Assembly (NCBI RefSeq): GCF_000512205.2 | Contig: NZ_CP006644.1 | Location: 5,725,501 to 5,789,500, forward strand | Direction of reading: 5' to 3' | Source: Sphingomonas sanxanigenens DSM 19645 = NX02 | GTDB lineage: Bacteria > Pseudomonadota > Alphaproteobacteria > Sphingomonadales > Sphingomonadaceae | DNA length: 64,000 nucleotides | Shown here: piece after piece, positions 36,618 through 45,675 of the stretch | Layout of the letters: every line of letters starts with the position of its first letter | Numbering within the stretch: position 1 is the first letter of the stretch | Notes under the pieces: model-generated | What the model was told of the DNA's origin: nothing | The model's database searches: none | The model's input: only the letters and a program-made list of their open reading frames with translations | Translations under genes and position numbers: made by a program

Positions 36618-39134
36618 TCAGGCGAGCGTCAGGCCGTGGGCGCGAAGCGGCTCGCTGCCCTGGAGGAAGAAGCGCCGCGAGATCGCATCCGATATTCCCA
36701 TCAGCCGCTCTTCGATGCGCGTGAGCGCGGCGGCGTCGAACGCCTCCACCGGGGTGATCACCACCGTCGCCGCCAGCGCCGCGGCGCGCGCTTCCTGATC
36801 CTCGGGCACGCCATCGTCGTCGAGCTTGGGCAGTTCGCGCAAGGTGCGGCAGATGCGCTCGACCTGGAAGGGCAGGCCGCGCGGGTTGGAGGTGTCGAGC
36901 AGCACCAGGTCGCGCACCGGCAGCAACGCCACGCCGGTCTGGTAGCGCTGGCGATAGCCGATCTGGCTGTTGGTGAGTTCGAGCAATGTCGAAAGATCGT
37001 CGACGGTGGCCTTGGGCCCGCCGGCGAAGGTGCGCGCCAGCCGCGCGACCGACATCGCCCGCTCGACCCGGCGGCCCATGTCGTGGAAGTTCCAGGCGGC
37101 GGTGCGGCCCATATGCTCCGCGGCGAGCCCCATCAGCGCCGCGAAGCGCTGCTGTAGAACGCTCGCGCGTGCGTTCATGCTGCTGTCGCCGGGATAGCCG
37201 GCGTCGAGCAGGCGCCAGAAGTCGATCGCCAGCCGGTCGCGCGAAACCTCGCCGATCGCGCGGGCGCGGCTCAGCAGGCTGCGCACGCTGTCTTCCTCGG
37301 CGATGTCGTCGAGCGCGGCATGGGCGAGGTTGACGATGTCGGCGGCGCCCGATTCGGCGCGGCGCGCGGCGGCGCTGCCCTTGATCAGCAGCCGGCCGAG
37401 CTTGTCGATCGTGGCGGGCGCGAGCGCGGCACCGCCATCCGCGTCGATGCTGCCCCCGATCGCGGCACGAACGAGCCCGAGGATCGCCTCGCCCCGCTCG
37501 AGATAGCGGCCGAGCCAGAACAGATTGTCCGCCACGCGGCTCGGCAAGGTGCCGGGGTTGCGCCGGATGCGCACCTGATCGCCCGATTGCAGCAAGGTCA
37601 CCGGTTCGACCGGGCGGGTGGCGACGATGCTGACGTCGGCGGACCATGTGCCCTCGCCGATCACCACCGCCCGGCTGTCCTCGTGCCGGCCGATCCGCGC
37701 GAAACCGCCGGGCATCACCTGCCACTGGCCATGGGCGTCGCATGCGGCGAACACGCGCACGGTGAAGGGGCGCGGCACCAGCGCGCCCTTGGCATCGACC
37801 GTGGGCATGGTCGAGACGCGGACGACCTCCTGGCCGACATAGTCCATCGGCCGCCGCGCCATATCTTCCAGCAGCTGCTTGCGCGCCTTGGCATCGAGTT
37901 CGGCGGCGGCGCGCGGGCCGACGCCCTCGAGCCCCGGCGGCAAGGTTTCGAACGCCGGCGCGATCACCATCGTGTCGAGCGCGGCGCGGACATGGTCGAA
38001 CTCGGGCTGCTGGCCGCACCACCAGGTGGCGATGTTGGGCAGCTTGAGCGGTTCGCCGAGCAGCGCCGAGGCGAGCCGCGGCAGGAAGGCGCTGACCGCG
38101 TTGGATTCGAGCACGCCCGATCCGGGGCTGTTGGCGACGACGACATCGCCCGCCGCCATCGCGTCGATCAGCCCCGGCACCCCGATCTGCGAGCGCGGAT
38201 CGAAAGCGAGCGGATCGAGCAGCCGGGGGTTGAGCTGGCGCCACAGCGCGTCGACGCGCTTCAGCCCCTCGATGGTGCGGACATAGAGCCGGTCCTCATG
38301 GACGGCGAGGTCGTCGCCCTCCACCAGCAGCAGCCCGAGATAGCGCGCGAGATGCGCCTGTTCGGCATAGCTCGGGTTGTAGCGGCCGGGCGTCAGCAGG
38401 CCGATGCGCGGATCGGCGCGATGGCACATCGCGCCCAGCCCGGCGCGGACCGCGGAGAAGAAAGCGGCGAGGCGCTGGATGTTGAGCCGCGTCTGCAGCC
38501 CGCCCAGCACGCGCGAGACCGCCAGCCGGTTCTCCAGCGCATAGCCGGCGCCCACCGGCGCGCGCAGATGGTCGGCGAGTACGCGCCATTCACCATCGGG
38601 GCCGCGCGCGATATCGACCGCATAGAAGGTCAGGTGGCGGCCGCCCGGCGGGGTCAGCCCCACCATCGGCCGCATGAAATAGGGATTGCCGGTGATCAGC
38701 GCCGCCGGGATATGCCCCTCGCGGGCCAGCTTCTGCGCACCATAGATGTCGGCGAGCAGCATATCCATCAGCCGCGCGCGCTGCGCCACGCCCTCGGCGA
38801 TGCCGCTCCAGTCCGCCTCGGGGATCAGCAGGGGCACCGGCGAAACCGGCCAGGCGCGCTCCTCGCTTTCGCCGGGCATGCGATAGCCGGTACCGATCTC
38901 GTCGGCCTGCCGCTGCACACGATCGCGGATCGCGCCCAGATCGCCGCCGGCGATACCGGCGATCTCGTCGAACAAGGTCGCCCAGGCGTCCGCCGCGGTC
39001 CCTTGCGATTCGGTCAGCACGTCCCCGCCGCCGGTGGCCGCGCGATAGTCGGCAACCCAGCGCTCGGAGATGCTTTCCTCCTGCGGAAGAGCCAGGGTCA
39101 TCGCCTCAGCCATGCGTCGGGCCGCGGCGATCAT
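36618..39134 (-). CDS. Fused circularly permuted ATP-grasp and alpha-E protein
   Basis: An 838-residue protein. Residues about 25-500 form the circularly permuted ATP-grasp (DUF404/407) domain (LLVEGDDLAVHEDRLYVRTIEGLKRVDALWRQ, VVANSPGSGVLESNAV); residues about 510-830 form the all-helical alpha-E (DUF403) domain (SRVADNLFWLGRYLERGEAI...). These are often two separate genes. Together with the transglutaminase they make the predicted amide-ligation system whose product is unknown. Start candidates are ATG 39134, 39113 and 39101; the first is listed. No leader or TM helix. Confidence 0.92.
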   Translation of the reverse strand: MIAAARRMAEAMTLALPQEESISERWVADYRAATGGGDVLTESQGTAADAWATLFDEIAGIAGGDLGAIRDRVQRQADEIGTGYRMPGESEERAWPVSPVPLLIPEADWSGIAEGVAQRARLMDMLLADIYGAQKLAREGHIPAALITGNPYFMRPMVGLTPPGGRHLTFYAVDIARGPDGEWRVLADHLRAPVGAGYALENRLAVSRVLGGLQTRLNIQRLAAFFSAVRAGLGAMCHRADPRIGLLTPGRYNPSYAEQAHLARYLGLLLVEGDDLAVHEDRLYVRTIEGLKRVDALWRQLNPRLLDPLAFDPRSQIGVPGLIDAMAAGDVVVANSPGSGVLESNAVSAFLPRLASALLGEPLKLPNIATWWCGQQPEFDHVRAALDTMVIAPAFETLPPGLEGVGPRAAAELDAKARKQLLEDMARRPMDYVGQEVVRVSTMPTVDAKGALVPRPFTVRVFAACDAHGQWQVMPGGFARIGRHEDSRAVVIGEGTWSADVSIVATRPVEPVTLLQSGDQVRIRRNPGTLPSRVADNLFWLGRYLERGEAILGLVRAAIGGSIDADGGAALAPATIDKLGRLLIKGSAAARRAESGAADIVNLAHAALDDIAEEDSVRSLLSRARAIGEVSRDRLAIDFWRLLDAGYPGDSSMNARASVLQQRFAALMGLAAEHMGRTAAWNFHDMGRRVERAMSVARLARTFAGGPKATVDDLSTLLELTNSQIGYRQRYQTGVALLPVRDLVLLDTSNPRGLPFQVERICRTLRELPKLDDDGVPEDQEARAAALAATVVITPVEAFDAAALTRIEERLMGISDAISRRFFLQGSEPLRAHGLTLA

Positions 39135-39229
39135 GCCGCTCGATCCGAGTCGCTTGCTGATACTGCTTCAAGTCTCGCTCCCACACCCCGACGCGATCCA
39201 CATTGACGGTTGCGCCGATCGGACGCAAC

Positions 39230-39245
39230 ACGTGAATAATCACGT
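39230..39245. promoter_or_regulatory. Palindrome upstream of the ATP-grasp operon
   Basis: ACGTGA-ATAA-TCACGT is a 6-bp inverted repeat with a 4-bp AT spacer, about 95 bp upstream of the ATP-grasp start in an otherwise GC-rich 127-bp gap. Symmetry and position suggest a regulator site or a small hairpin; the cognate protein is unknown. Confidence 0.4.
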
Positions 39246-39261
39246 AATCGGCGCGCCCGTA

Positions 39262-39807
39262 TCAGCGATCGTGGAGCAGCGCGTCGATCGCTTCGACGGA
39301 CTTGAGGTTGCGCGCGGTGACGGTCGATCCCGCGCATGTGTCGATAAAGGCCGGCGAAAGCTTGGTATTCGCGACGCCGCCGCTGCCATAGTCGATCCAC
39401 AGCGCGCCACCGGCTTCGCTGATCCGTTCGCCCGCCTGCGCCCGCTCGGCGATCGCTTTGCCGGCACCCGGCTTCAATATGCGGCGGGGGAGGGCGAGGT
39501 GGAGCATCTTCGGCAGCGCATCGGCATCGCCCTCGAAGGGATTGGCTTGCAGACACGCGCGCCATTGGGCGGCGCTGCGGACGATGACGTCGCAGGCGAA
39601 GCCGAAGCGCCCGGGCAGCGCCGCTTCAAGCGCGATCGCGATCGTCTCGGCATCCTCGGTCGACCCGAACATTGCGTTGCCGCTGGCGATATAGGTCCGG
39701 GGATCCTCGAAGCCGAGTTCGCCGCACAGCGCCCGCAGGGCGGCCATCGGCACCTGGCGATGGCCGCCGACGTTGATCCCGCGCAGCAGCGCCACCCAGC
39801 GCGTCAT
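39262..39807 (-). CDS. DUF1697 family protein
   Basis: A 181-residue cytosolic protein. WVALLRGINVGGHRQVPMAALRALCGELG and TYIASGNAMFGS at the N-terminus are the DUF1697 hallmarks; the length is typical of the family. The function is not known. It is transcribed away from gmk (57 bp divergent gap) and sits upstream of, but 127 bp from, the ATP-grasp operon. Confidence 0.93.
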   Translation of the reverse strand: MTRWVALLRGINVGGHRQVPMAALRALCGELGFEDPRTYIASGNAMFGSTEDAETIAIALEAALPGRFGFACDVIVRSAAQWRACLQANPFEGDADALPKMLHLALPRRILKPGAGKAIAERAQAGERISEAGGALWIDYGSGGVANTKLSPAFIDTCAGSTVTARNLKSVEAIDALLHDR

Positions 39808-39864
39808 GCCGCGGGCCGACCGACTCGGCGTTGACGAACCGGCTTCCCCACGTCACTAGCGGCC

Positions 39865-40521
39865 ATGCCCGAGTCCTCCGCTTCGGTTCGCGACCCGTTC
39901 AGGCGTCGCGGCGTCCTCTTTGTCCTTTCATCGCCTTCCGGTGCCGGCAAGTCCACCATCGCGCGCAAGCTGCTTGCGGCGGAACCGGGGCTCGAAATGT
40001 CGGTCTCCGCGACCACTCGCGCCATGCGGCCGGGCGAAGTCGACGGGAAGGACTATCATTTCGTCGACATCGAACGCTTTCGCCACATGGCGAACAATGG
40101 CGAGTTCCTGGAATGGGCGCACGTCTTCGGCCATCGCTACGGCACGCCGCACGAGCCCGTCGACCGCGCGCTGGAGCAGGGCCGCGACGTGCTGTTCGAC
40201 ATCGACTGGCAGGGCGCGCAGCAGCTTTTCCAGCAGGCCGGCGGCGATGTCGTCCGCGTCTTCATACTGCCGCCGGGGCTCGACGAGCTGCGCCGCCGCC
40301 TGATCGCGCGCGGCACCGACAGCATGGACGTGATCAACGCGCGGATGGAGCGGGCGGCCGCCGAGATCGGCCACTGGGACGGCTACGACTATGTGCTGGT
40401 CAACGACGATGTCGAGCATTGCTTCAACTGCGTGCAGACCATTCTGCGCGCCGAGCGCCTGAAGCGCAGCCGCCAGCAGGGGCTGATCGGCTTCATCCGA
40501 TCGATGGTGAAGGAACGCTAG
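39865..40521 (+). CDS. gmk: Guanylate kinase
   Basis: Gmk phosphorylates GMP to GDP using ATP. It has 218 residues with the P-loop SSPSGAGKSTIARKLL at about 20-36, the GMP-binding segment SVSATTRAMRPGEVDGKDYHFV, and DIDWQGAQQL. An AACGC/GCGTT hairpin overlaps the stop codon. A weak TTGACG hexamer at 39831 may be its -35 element, but no convincing -10 is seen. Confidence 0.97.
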   Translation: MPESSASVRDPFRRRGVLFVLSSPSGAGKSTIARKLLAAEPGLEMSVSATTRAMRPGEVDGKDYHFVDIERFRHMANNGEFLEWAHVFGHRYGTPHEPVDRALEQGRDVLFDIDWQGAQQLFQQAGGDVVRVFILPPGLDELRRRLIARGTDSMDVINARMERAAAEIGHWDGYDYVLVNDDVEHCFNCVQTILRAERLKRSRQQGLIGFIRSMVKER

Positions 40522-40596
40522 GGCGTTTCCTGCGCGGAACCTGTTTCGGCCTTGCCTTGTTCGGGTGTAGCATCGGGCGACACAGGGGAGGACGGC

Positions 40597-41166
40597 ATGA
40601 TCAGGACGGTTTTGGCGGGGCTGGTCGGCGGCTTCGCGCTCTATATGGTGGGCTTCGTCTTCTGGGGCACACCGCTGTCCGCGCTCGCCTTCTCCAAGGT
40701 CGATGCGACGCGCAGCGCGGCGGTGCAGCGCGCGCTCTCGCAGAACCTCACCGAGGCGGGCACCGGCACCTATCTGATCCCCGATCCCTCGAGCCAGCAG
40801 GGCACCACGTCGTTCGGCCAGGGTCCGATCGCGACGGTGCATTTCAACACCGGCGGCTTTCCGGTCGTCGATGCCGGCGCGCTCACCGCCGGGCTGGTGC
40901 TGGCGCTGGTCGTCGGCCTGTTGATCGCCTTCGCGCTCGCCATCGTCGCGCCGCGGCTGCCGGTGTTCGCGGATCGCGCCAAGCTGGTGATCATCGCCGC
41001 AACCGCGATCCTCGCCTGGACGCATCTCGGCCAGCCGTTGTTCAACCATGCGCCCTGGGGCCATTTCATCTATCTGTTCGTGTCCGACCTGCTGGGCTTC
41101 GTCGCCTGCGGCCTGATCGTGGCGAAGATGCTGCCGGTGCGAGGGCTTGCCGCCGAGACGCTCTGA
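40597..41166 (+). CDS. Four-helix hypothetical membrane protein
   Basis: A 189-residue protein preceded by a good ribosome-binding site (GGGGAGG, 8 bp before ATG 40597). TM helices lie near residues 3-22, 86-110, 120-140 and 150-172; a periplasmic loop of about 60 residues follows helix 1 (KVDATRSAAVQRALSQNLTEAGTGTY). I recognise no named family. It is transcribed alone between gmk and a convergent methyltransferase, so it is probably monocistronic. Confidence 0.75.
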   Translation: MIRTVLAGLVGGFALYMVGFVFWGTPLSALAFSKVDATRSAAVQRALSQNLTEAGTGTYLIPDPSSQQGTTSFGQGPIATVHFNTGGFPVVDAGALTAGLVLALVVGLLIAFALAIVAPRLPVFADRAKLVIIAATAILAWTHLGQPLFNHAPWGHFIYLFVSDLLGFVACGLIVAKMLPVRGLAAETL

Positions 41167-41205
41167 GCCGATCCAGCACGGCGCCGCCCCTCTCGCCCGC
41201 CGCAC

Positions 41206-41228
41206 CATCCCGGCTCTAGGCCGGGATG
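41206..41228. terminator. Bidirectional hairpin between convergent genes
   Basis: A perfect 9-bp stem CATCCCGGC/GCCGGGATG with a TCTAG loop sits between the membrane-protein stop (41166) and the methyltransferase stop (41245). The symmetric GC-rich stem suits termination from both sides; there is no strong T-run. Confidence 0.55.
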
Positions 41229-41244
41229 ATCGAAGTGCGGCTGT

Positions 41245-41994
41245 TCACGCCGCCCGGCGTTCGCCGATCAGCGTGCCCTTGGTGCCGGATGTGTCGAGGC
41301 GGAAATCGAAATCGGGCCAGCGCTTGCGCCAGCGCTGTGCGACGATGCGCTCGCCGGGGCGGGCGCCATCGTCGAGCATCACGAGTCCGCCCGGGGCGAT
41401 GCGGTCGAACAGCGCCTCGGCCGCACCGCGGATATAGGGGTGGATGCTCCAGGGCGGCCCATCGATGATCAGCAGGTCGATGCGCTCGGGGATGTGATCC
41501 AGCTTGTACCACAACCCGTGCCAGTCGCGCGGCGCCGGGGCGAGCGGCGCATGCCGCATGTCGGCGTCGAGGCTATGGTCGAGCAGCCATTCGTGGGTCG
41601 CGGCGACGAAATCGGCATGCTGGTCGAAGCTGGTCAGCCGGCCGCCGCCGTGAAGCTGCAGCGCCCGCGCGGTGACGAGGCTGGAGGCGCCGGCGCCAAG
41701 CTCCACCACCTGCGCCGGCCGGCGCATCTCGACCACATCGACGATATGGTGGAGCAGCGCGGTATCCGCCTTCCAGCTCCCGAGATTGGGCAGCGCGTCC
41801 TCGGGCAGGTCGAGCCGCGCGAGCAGCCGCTGCTTCTCGGCACGGGTGCCGCCCGAAAGGCTGCGCAGCAGCCAAGGCCAGCCGACCGCGCCGAAGAACA
41901 GGATATGCGCCCAGTCGAGCGCCGAGGTCGCATAGCCCGCGATCGCGTCGGCCTGGGCACGGGGGAGTAGGCCGGTGGCCTCGCGGGTCGTCAT
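41245..41994 (-). CDS. Class I methyltransferase-like protein (Methyltransf_24 type)
   Basis: A 249-residue cytosolic protein. VVELGAGASSLVTARALQLHG is the SAM-binding motif I, SFDQHADF motif II, IDLLIIDGPPW motif IV, and GGLVMLDDGARP closes the fold. The N-terminal ~75 residues are helical with a hydrophobic stretch (WAHILFFGAVGWPWLL). The substrate is not apparent, and members often act on small molecules or sugars. It is transcribed in the same direction as purA but 90 bp away, so a shared transcript is possible. Confidence 0.75.
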   Translation of the reverse strand: MTTREATGLLPRAQADAIAGYATSALDWAHILFFGAVGWPWLLRSLSGGTRAEKQRLLARLDLPEDALPNLGSWKADTALLHHIVDVVEMRRPAQVVELGAGASSLVTARALQLHGGGRLTSFDQHADFVAATHEWLLDHSLDADMRHAPLAPAPRDWHGLWYKLDHIPERIDLLIIDGPPWSIHPYIRGAAEALFDRIAPGGLVMLDDGARPGERIVAQRWRKRWPDFDFRLDTSGTKGTLIGERRAA

Positions 41995-42084
41995 CGCGTC
42001 ACTGCGTGCGCGCTCGCGGGGCCGAATACAAGGCCGTCACCGTCTTTCCGTCGCAGCTATGAACCCGTTGGCCAGCGGGGTGGC

Positions 42085-43374
42085 TCAGTCGGTGAAGGGA
42101 TCGCGCACGAGGATGGTGTCCTCCCGCTCGGGCGAGGTCGAAACCAGCGCGACGGGGCACCGGATCAGCTCCTCGATGCGGCGGATATATTTGATCGCCT
42201 GCGCGGGAAGCTGCGCCCAGCTGCGGGCGCCGGCGGTCGATTCCGACCAGCCTTCCATCGTCTCGTAGATCGGCTCGACGCCGGCCTGGTCTGCGGCGTG
42301 GGCGGGGAAATGATCCAGCGTCGCGCCGTTCAGGCGATAGCCGGTGCAGATCTTCACCGTCTCGAATCCATCGAGCACGTCCAGCTTGGTCAGCGCGATG
42401 CCGGTGATGCCGGAAACCGCGGCGGACTGGCGCACCAGCACCGAATCGAACCACCCGCAGCGGCGCTTGCGCCCGGTGACGGTGCCGAACTCGCGGCCGC
42501 GCTCGCCGAGCCGCTGGCCGGTCTCGTCCTCGAGCTCGGTGGGGAAGGGGCCCGAACCGACGCGCGTGGTGTAGGCCTTGACGATGCCGAGCACGAAGCC
42601 GACCGCCGACGGACCGAGACCCGATCCGCCCGCCGCGGTGCCCGCGATCGTGTTGGATGAGGTGACGAACGGATAGGTGCCATGGTCGATGTCGAGCAGC
42701 ACGCCCTGCGCGCCCTCGAACAGGATGCGGTCGCCGCGGCGACGCGCCTCGTTGAGGCTCAGCCATACCGGCCGCGCATAGGGCAGCACCACCGGGGCGA
42801 TCTCGCGAAGGTCCGCCAGCAGCGCGTCGCGGTCGATCGGCGGCTCGCCGAAACCGGCGCGCAGCGCGTCATGATGCGCGGTGAGGCGGTCGAGCTGCGG
42901 CCCGAGACTGTCGAGATGCGCGAGGTCGCACACCCGGATCGCGCGGCGGCCCACCTTGTCCTCATAGGCCGGGCCGATGCCGCGGCGGGTGGTGCCGATC
43001 TTGCCGGCGCCCGAAACATCCTCGCGCAGCCCGTCGAGGTCGCGATGGAAGGGCAGGATCAGCGGGCAATTCTCGGCGATGTGGAGGTTGTCCGGCGTGA
43101 TCGTCACGCCCTGCGCGCCCAGCTTCGCGATCTCTTCGCGCAGGTGCCACGGATCGAGCACCACGCCATTGCCGATGACCGAGAGCGTGCCGCGGACGAT
43201 GCCGGACGGCAGCAGCGAAAGCTTGTAGACCTGCTCGCCGACGACCAGCGTATGCCCGGCGTTGTGACCGCCCTGGAAGCGCACGACGCACTGCGCGCGC
43301 TCGGCGAGCCAGTCGACGATCTTTCCCTTGCCCTCGTCACCCCATTGGGCGCCGATCACGGTCACATTGGCCAA
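42085..43374 (-). CDS. purA: Adenylosuccinate synthetase
   Basis: PurA joins IMP and aspartate with GTP in AMP synthesis. It has 429 residues, with the GTP P-loop [21 protein letters not shown] at the start, [10 protein letters not shown], the [14 protein letters not shown] loop and the C-terminal [19 protein letters not shown]. No unusual features. In related genomes it often follows hisZ; here an opposite-strand hydrolase gene intervenes. Confidence 0.98.
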   Translation of the reverse strand: MANVTVIGAQWGDEGKGKIVDWLAERAQCVVRFQGGHNAGHTLVVGEQVYKLSLLPSGIVRGTLSVIGNGVVLDPWHLREEIAKLGAQGVTITPDNLHIAENCPLILPFHRDLDGLREDVSGAGKIGTTRRGIGPAYEDKVGRRAIRVCDLAHLDSLGPQLDRLTAHHDALRAGFGEPPIDRDALLADLREIAPVVLPYARPVWLSLNEARRRGDRILFEGAQGVLLDIDHGTYPFVTSSNTIAGTAAGGSGLGPSAVGFVLGIVKAYTTRVGSGPFPTELEDETGQRLGERGREFGTVTGRKRRCGWFDSVLVRQSAAVSGITGIALTKLDVLDGFETVKICTGYRLNGATLDHFPAHAADQAGVEPIYETMEGWSESTAGARSWAQLPAQAIKYIRRIEELIRCPVALVSTSPEREDTILVRDPFTD

Positions 43375-43452
43375 ACTCTATCTCCCGGGCGCGAACAGCC
43401 GAGGCGCGTTTAGTCAGTGTCGCGGCGAGCGTCCAGCAGTGTCGCAAAACTG

Positions 43453-43539
43453 TCAATCAGTCGTCGAACCGGCAATGATGGTGAGGCGCCGGATCTCGGG
43501 GATGTGGATGCTGAACAGGAACATGCTCCACCATTCCAT
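43453..43539 (-). CDS. Possible 28-residue ORF or gene remnant
   Basis: Within the 278-bp gap between purA and the hydrolase gene, the minus strand reads MEWWSMFLFSIHIPEIRRL... then a stop. The frame stays open upstream of the ATG with protein-like sequence (ETVSAFYFAPG) until another stop near 43600. Aromatic-rich, membrane-like composition is unusual for GC-rich spacer. It may be a micro-protein or the 3' end of a decayed gene. No clear ribosome-binding site is seen. The rest of the gap shows nothing else. Confidence 0.25.
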   Translation of the reverse strand: MEWWSMFLFSIHIPEIRRLTIIAGSTTD

Positions 43540-43652
43540 GCCCGGGGCGAAATAGAAGGCGGAGACAGTCTCCGTTGTGGCTCCACGGAAATCTCCGGTT
43601 CAGCCGCGCTGCCATAGCGAGCCGCTGTGAACGACCGTGCAGGGAGTAAGGC

Positions 43653-44537
43653 GTGCTGATACCGCTCCGGATCTTCGCGGCGGGCGCGATGCTGATCGCG
43701 GCGCTGGGTGTCGGTGTACGGTCATGGGCATCGGCGCCCGTGGAGCGGGCCTATGGCAGCGATCCGCGGCAGCGGCTCGATTTCTATCCGGCGGAGGGGG
43801 GCGATGCGCCGCTGATCGTCTTCGTCCATGGCGGCGGCTGGTCGGCCGGCGACAAGCGTATGGCTTCGGGCGAGAAGCCCGACCATTTCGTCGCGCGCGG
43901 CTTCGCCTTCGCCTCGGTGAATTATCGCCTCGTGCCCGATGTCGGCGTTGCCGATCAGGCGGCGGACGTCGCGAGCGCGATCGCCTGGCTCCAGCGGGAG
44001 GCACCGCGGCTGGGCGTCGATCCCCGGCGCATCGTGCTGATGGGGCACAGCGCGGGCGCGCATCTCGCGGCGCTGATCGCCACCGACCCCGCCTATCTGC
44101 GCGATGCGGGCGCGCGGTTCGAGACGGTGCGCGGCGCGATCCTGCTCGACGGGGCGGGCTATGACATCGCCGAGCGCATGCGCGATGCCGGGCCGTTCGA
44201 ACGGCGGCTCTATGAGCGCGCCTTCGGCACCGATCCCGCGCAATGGCGCCAGCTCTCCCCGGCGACGCACGCGGCGGCGCCGAACGCGGCCGGCTGGCTG
44301 CTGCTCCACGTGCGCGACCGCATCGAGTCGCAGCAGCAGGCGGATGCGCTGGCGGTGATGCTGCGCGAGGCCGGCAACACCGCGATCGTCGACGGCTTCG
44401 ACACTTCCCACGGTCGACTCAACCGCGACCTCGGCACCGAGGGCGACCGCGCGACGGCGGTGGTGGATGCGTTTCTCGACAGCTGCGTCGATCGCAACCC
44501 GTCGGAGATCATGGGTGTGTGCACGCCGCGGCGGTAG
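43653..44537 (+). CDS. Exported alpha/beta-hydrolase (esterase/acetylhydrolase type)
   Basis: A 294-residue protein starting at GTG 43653 behind AGGGAG. A membrane or signal segment covers residues 1-27 (LRIFAAGAMLIAALGVGVRSWASA). HGGGWSAGDKRM is the oxyanion-hole motif, GHSAGAH the nucleophile elbow, and the catalytic acid and His lie near VRDRIESQQQ and DTSHGRLN. This is the BD-FAE/hormone-sensitive-lipase-like group acting on small esters. It sits on the opposite strand between hisZ and purA, interrupting their usual neighbourhood. Confidence 0.87.
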   Translation: MLIPLRIFAAGAMLIAALGVGVRSWASAPVERAYGSDPRQRLDFYPAEGGDAPLIVFVHGGGWSAGDKRMASGEKPDHFVARGFAFASVNYRLVPDVGVADQAADVASAIAWLQREAPRLGVDPRRIVLMGHSAGAHLAALIATDPAYLRDAGARFETVRGAILLDGAGYDIAERMRDAGPFERRLYERAFGTDPAQWRQLSPATHAAAPNAAGWLLLHVRDRIESQQQADALAVMLREAGNTAIVDGFDTSHGRLNRDLGTEGDRATAVVDAFLDSCVDRNPSEIMGVCTPRR

Positions 44538-44565
44538 GGCGGGCGGCAAGTCGGGCGGGGTCGGC

Positions 44566-45675
44566 CTAGACCGCCACCACCGCTCCGCGCTCGAACCGGT
44601 GCGTGCAGCCCAGTGCCGCGGCATCGTCATCTCCGTCGAGCGCCGCCACCGTCGCCCAGCCGTCCGCGCGCAGCCCCTCGACCGCGCCGGCATCCGCATC
44701 GAGCGGAACGAAGATGCGCTGGCGCGGCTTGCCGCCGAGGCCGGCGTCGATCAGGGGGTCGGGATAGAGCGAGAAGCCGAGCGCGGGTTCCTCGCGCCCG
44801 TCCGGATGGAGCACGGTATAGCTGCCGCCGCGGCCGATCTCGCCCGAGACGCCCTCGGCGAACAGCGAGAAGCCGAACCAGCTCTGATATTCGAAGCCGT
44901 GGCGCTCGGTGGGGTCGAGCGTCAGCGCCGCCTTGCCCGCCACCGCGGTCGTGATCGCCTCGATCCCGGCGATGCGCGAGGCGAGCACGCCGCCCGCGTC
45001 GATCGCGCGCAGCCGGTCGAGCGCCTGCGGGAAGGGGCCGGCGGCGTCGATCAGCGGCAAATAGCGGTCGAAGCCGGCGGCGGCGAGGCCGCCGGCATCC
45101 TTGGCGTCGAGCAGCGCGCGGGCCCGGTCGATCCTGCCCGCCTCGATCGGGAAGGGGCCGGCAGCAAGCGTATCGACGAGATCGGGCAGGGTGATGTCGA
45201 GGGTGATGCCGGTAACGCCGGCGCGCTCCAGCGCGGTCAGCGCGAGGCTGACGATTTCGCGCGCGGCGGCGATGTTGTCGGTGCCGACGATCTCGGCGCC
45301 CACCTGCATCATCTCGCGCTCGGGGCGGAGCTGCGTCGCCTTGAGCTTGAGCACCGGGCCGCCATAGGCCAGCCGCAGCGGCCGCGCGCGGTGCGCCATG
45401 CGGGTGACGGCGATGCGCCCGACCTGCGCGGTGATGTCCGGCCGCAGCGCCAATGTACGTTGCGAGACCGGATCGATCACGCGCAGCAGATCCTGCGGGC
45501 GCGAGGATTTGAGGCGGCCGACCAGCGTGTCCTCGAACTCCGCCAGCGGCGGCGAGACGCGCTCATAGCCCCACGCCTGCGCGACATCGAGCGCGCGCCA
45601 GACGAGCCGGGCGAGCGCGTCGGCGTGCGGGGGCAGGCGATCGCGCAGGCCTTCGGGAAGGAGGCCCACGCTCAT
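44566..45675 (-). CDS. hisZ: ATP phosphoribosyltransferase regulatory subunit
   Basis: HisZ is a catalytically dead histidyl-tRNA-synthetase paralogue that forms the ATP-PRT complex with short-form HisG (first step of histidine synthesis). It has 369 residues, with GLRDRLPPHADALARLVWRAL at the start, RPDITAQVGRIAVTRMA and FSLYPDPLIDA. hisG is not in this window. ATG 45675 overlaps the DUF559 stop (ATGA); its Shine-Dalgarno AGGGAG, 5 bp upstream, belongs to the palindrome at 45683-45705. Confidence 0.95.
   Translation of the reverse strand: MSVGLLPEGLRDRLPPHADALARLVWRALDVAQAWGYERVSPPLAEFEDTLVGRLKSSRPQDLLRVIDPVSQRTLALRPDITAQVGRIAVTRMAHRARPLRLAYGGPVLKLKATQLRPEREMMQVGAEIVGTDNIAAAREIVSLALTALERAGVTGITLDITLPDLVDTLAAGPFPIEAGRIDRARALLDAKDAGGLAAAGFDRYLPLIDAAGPFPQALDRLRAIDAGGVLASRIAGIEAITTAVAGKAALTLDPTERHGFEYQSWFGFSLFAEGVSGEIGRGGSYTVLHPDGREEPALGFSLYPDPLIDAGLGGKPRQRIFVPLDADAGAVEGLRADGWATVAALDGDDDAAALGCTHRFERGAVVAV

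Noticed and set aside
42061-42100. Possible tRNA between the methyltransferase and purA
   Set aside because: The GGCTCAGTCGG-like stretch suggested a D-arm, but no cloverleaf, anticodon arm or T-arm can be formed around it, and it runs into the purA stop.
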